Assembly (NCBI RefSeq): GCF_015206815.1
Contig: NZ_JADEXZ010000014.1
Coordinates: 1 to 64,000, forward strand
Direction of reading: 5' to 3'
Origin: Fortiea sp. LEGE XX443
Lineage (GTDB): Bacteria > Cyanobacteriota > Cyanobacteriia > Cyanobacteriales > Nostocaceae
DNA length: 64,000 nt
Shown: piece after piece, positions 62,226 through 64,000 of the stretch
Layout of the letters: every line of letters begins with the position of its first letter
Position numbering within the stretch: the stretch's first letter is position 1
Position numbers and translations under genes: made by a program
Notes under the pieces: model-generated
What the model was told of the DNA's origin: nothing
Database searches by the model: none
Seen by the model: the letters and a program-made list of their open reading frames with translations, nothing else

Positions 62226-62739
62226 CCTTGTGGCATTTAACAATTTATATATCGCTAAATTATCAAAATCCCACAACCTGAAAAACTTTGATTGTGGGGA
62301 TTCTGATTTAAATAATTATTTAATTAAATATGCTTTAAAAAATCAGCAATCTGATAGTTCAACAACCTATATTGCCTGCTTAGAAAATGATGTAATTGGT
62401 TATTATACTCTGACTGTAGCATCAGTTATTCACGAGAATGCACCACCTCGGATATCACAAGGTTTACCAAAATATCCTATACCTGTTGCTTTATTAGCTC
62501 GATTAGCAGTAAGCAAAAATTTTCAAAAAAAAGGTATAGGGAGAGGCTTACTAAAAAACTGCCTAATTCGCGTAAATGAAGCGGCTGATCTAATTGGCAT
62601 TCGTGCATTATTGGTTCATGCAAAAGATGAGAAAGCGCATGACTGGTATCAACAATTTGATTTTGAACCTAGCCCAACAGATCCGTTGCATTTATTTTTG
62701 ATGTTGAAAGATATCCGCGCTACATTAGGGGATGTTTGA
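62218..62739 (+). CDS. TacT-like GNAT acetyltransferase toxin
   Basis: A 173-residue GNAT toxin. RLAVSKNFQKKGIGRGLLKNCL is the acetyl-CoA-binding motif (QxxGxG), and DSDLNNYLIKYALKNQQSDSST and YTLTVASVI are typical of the TacT/AtaT group, which acetylates aminoacyl-tRNA and blocks translation. Start is TTG 62218 or GTG 62230; both are weak starts, consistent with coupled translation from the antitoxin. Complete and probably active. Confidence 0.88.
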   Translation: MSSLVAFNNLYIAKLSKSHNLKNFDCGDSDLNNYLIKYALKNQQSDSSTTYIACLENDVIGYYTLTVASVIHENAPPRISQGLPKYPIPVALLARLAVSKNFQKKGIGRGLLKNCLIRVNEAADLIGIRALLVHAKDEKAHDWYQQFDFEPSPTDPLHLFLMLKDIRATLGDV

Positions 62740-62925
62740 AAAGTTTTGGGCAAATATAATAGAGCCTCCAGCAGGCTCCGCGTAGACTTCGGCGTGAGCT
62801 TAGTCAAACGCTTGCTTCCTGTATTCTATCCGATCGCAATCCGCTATACGTCGAAAGAAGCAGCACCGGAGCGATCGCCTTTACCGTAAACTGGAACTGC
62901 CAACATAAGGATATCAAGTAAGAGA

Positions 62926-63573
62926 ATGTTGACTGTTGCACTACCGAAAGGGGAACTCCTGAAAAATAGCATCCGCCTACTGCAATCTGTGGGATTAGAT
63001 TTTAGTGCTTTTTTAGATTCTGGAAATCGCCAACTTCAGATTCTTGATGCTAGTGGACAAGCAAAAGGCTTGTTGGTACGCGCACAGGATGTACCTGTCT
63101 ATGTAGAATATGGTCAGGCACAGTTGGGCATTGTCGGTTATGATGTGCTGCGAGAAAAACAACCGCAAGTAGCTCATTTGGTTGATTTGCAGTTTGGCTA
63201 TTGTCGCATGTCAGTGGCAGTCAAAGCATCAAGTCCTTACAAATCACCTTTAGATTTAACTGCTCACAGTCGGGTTGCTTCTAAGTATGTTAATTGTGCG
63301 CGTGATTATTTCCAAAGTCTAGATATACCAGTGGAAATAGTACCATTGTCTGGTTCAGTGGAACTTGGCCCTATTACAGGGATGTCTGAGGCGATTGTGG
63401 ATTTGGTTTCTACAGGGCGGACTTTACGCGACAATGGCTTAGTTGAGATTGAAACTTTGTATCACAGCACGGCGCGGTTAATTGCCCATCCTTTAAGTTA
63501 TCGCATGAATACAGGTAATCTGTGCGAGTTGATTGTCAAGTTGCGAGATACGGCTTTGGTAGCAGTTAACTGA
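62926..63573 (+). CDS. hisG: ATP phosphoribosyltransferase, short form
   Basis: A 215-residue enzyme catalysing the first step of histidine synthesis. [38 protein letters not shown] and [23 protein letters not shown] are HisG motifs. It lacks the C-terminal regulatory domain of the long form, so it should need HisZ, which is not seen in this window (the HisS here looks catalytically complete). ATG 62926 with AAGAGA upstream is the start. Stop is followed by a repeat-rich gap. Confidence 0.93.
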   Translation: MLTVALPKGELLKNSIRLLQSVGLDFSAFLDSGNRQLQILDASGQAKGLLVRAQDVPVYVEYGQAQLGIVGYDVLREKQPQVAHLVDLQFGYCRMSVAVKASSPYKSPLDLTAHSRVASKYVNCARDYFQSLDIPVEIVPLSGSVELGPITGMSEAIVDLVSTGRTLRDNGLVEIETLYHSTARLIAHPLSYRMNTGNLCELIVKLRDTALVAVN

Positions 63574-64000
63574 AGTCTGAAGTATGTTTTCCCGTGGCGT
63601 TCCCGCAGGGTAGTATGAAGTATGAAGTTATACCTTTTCTCTAAAATTAGGCAACACATTCAAACCCCACAACCCATACCAAATCAGAGTTTCTTAATTA
63701 CGAATTACGAATTACGAATTGGTATTACTTCTACACTTCATACTACTTTAGTGGAAAAATACTCAACCCTACTCCCTAATATATTTTGGCTACACTAGAA
63801 TTATCCTAAAAATTAGTGTACGGCGCGATCGCTTTCTCTGTGCTAAGTTTGGTCTTTTTATTACAACAACCTAAAATAACTTCTCTGATAAGTCGGAGTT
63901 AGCTAAATTATTCACTAAAGTAAAAAAGATTAAACAAAGCATTACACATCCAACACTTTTAATAAAACCTTTTTTTGAGCTTTTCGTAAAAAATTAATGC
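63574..64000. other. Right-end gap with repeats
   Basis: Contains GTGGCGTTCCCGCAGGGTAG (63594-63613), a third inverted-repeat element (63628-63727), a CTTCATACT heptamer-type stretch and AT-rich DNA to the edge. One HIP1-containing GGCGCGATCGC near 63822. No gene is visible. Confidence 0.55.
63628..63727. mobile_element. Terminal-inverted-repeat element, copy C (100 bp)
   Basis: Shares CAACACATTCAAACCCCACAA, CAGAGTTTCTTAATTACGA and the right end GAATTGGTATTA (63716-63727) with the two copies above, but the left end is eroded (TTATACCTTTTCTC) and the nested GTTAGCGAGTCCGCG unit is absent. Confidence 0.78.

Noticed and set aside
1-64000. tRNA, rRNA or tmRNA genes
   Set aside because: I looked through the intergenic gaps for tRNA-like T-arm sequences and clover-leaf patterns and found none convincing; a covariance search would be decisive.
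1-64000. Frequent GCGATCGC octamers as an operator
   Set aside because: They are HIP1 sequences, spread through genes and gaps across cyanobacterial genomes, so they mark lineage rather than local regulation.

Overview
The window is chromosomal DNA from a filamentous, heterocyst-forming cyanobacterium of the Nostoc/Anabaena type. The evidence is a heterocyst envelope polysaccharide (HEP) gene cluster, very frequent HIP1 octamers (GCGATCGC), heptameric short tandem repeats (AATTACG, GGCAGAAG and AGTCAAA types), a PATAN-domain response regulator, a ThiO-ThiG fusion and a CbiG-CobJ fusion. No tRNA, rRNA, prophage, intact insertion sequence or origin was seen.

Positions 60-15000 (all minus strand) hold the HEP region. 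In transcription order it encodes a glucose-1-phosphate cytidylyltransferase, an FAD oxidoreductase, an NAD-dependent epimerase, a family-2 glycosyltransferase, a 2-oxoglutarate oxygenase preceded by a partial copy of its own N-terminus, RfbC, a SAF-domain oxidoreductase, a family-4 glycosyltransferase, a Wzc-like chain-length protein, HepC and HepA. The gene order resembles the HEP island of Anabaena PCC 7120 as I remember it. A strong terminator follows the Wzc-like gene. A 0.78-kb leader with an NtcA-like site then precedes hepC-hepA.

Positions 15400-21200 carry a TerY-type triad (kinase-TPR, PP2C phosphatase, von Willebrand A protein) divergent from a PatA-like regulator. An identical 34-bp repeat lies between two triad genes and, in frame, inside the regulator gene. 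Positions 21200-35300 are mostly housekeeping or metabolic: aldo/keto reductase, DUF3352 protein, ThiO-ThiG, citramalate synthase, LeuS, a GalU-like enzyme, a Uma2 protein, an LD-carboxypeptidase and an NTF2-like protein.

Positions 35500-46640 are signalling-rich: a CHASE2 kinase, a VOC protein, a decayed HAMP-GGDEF remnant next to a repeat-flanked four-helix-bundle gene, a DUF1868 protein, a CheY-like regulator and a 1400-residue CheB-CheR-PAS-kinase-receiver hybrid. Positions 46640-55130 hold CbiG-CobJ, a DUF2087 protein, a two-repeat CRISPR-like array without cas genes, an accessory block (bicupin, aspartyl hydroxylase, cyclic amidohydrolase, unusual alpha/beta hydrolase) and hisS. The remainder has small orphan proteins, an acyltransferase, two toxin-antitoxin pairs, an OmpR-type regulator, a glycosyltransferase and hisG.

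Intergenic space is full of small repeats. These include three copies of a 100-137 bp element with terminal inverted repeats, one of which supplies the cobJ stop codon; a three-copy palindrome; a 215-bp MITE-like element; and a 21-bp minisatellite. The best leads for something new are the accessory block at 49.5-53.7 kb, the TerY triad beside a PATAN regulator, and the repeat insertions that alter coding sequences.
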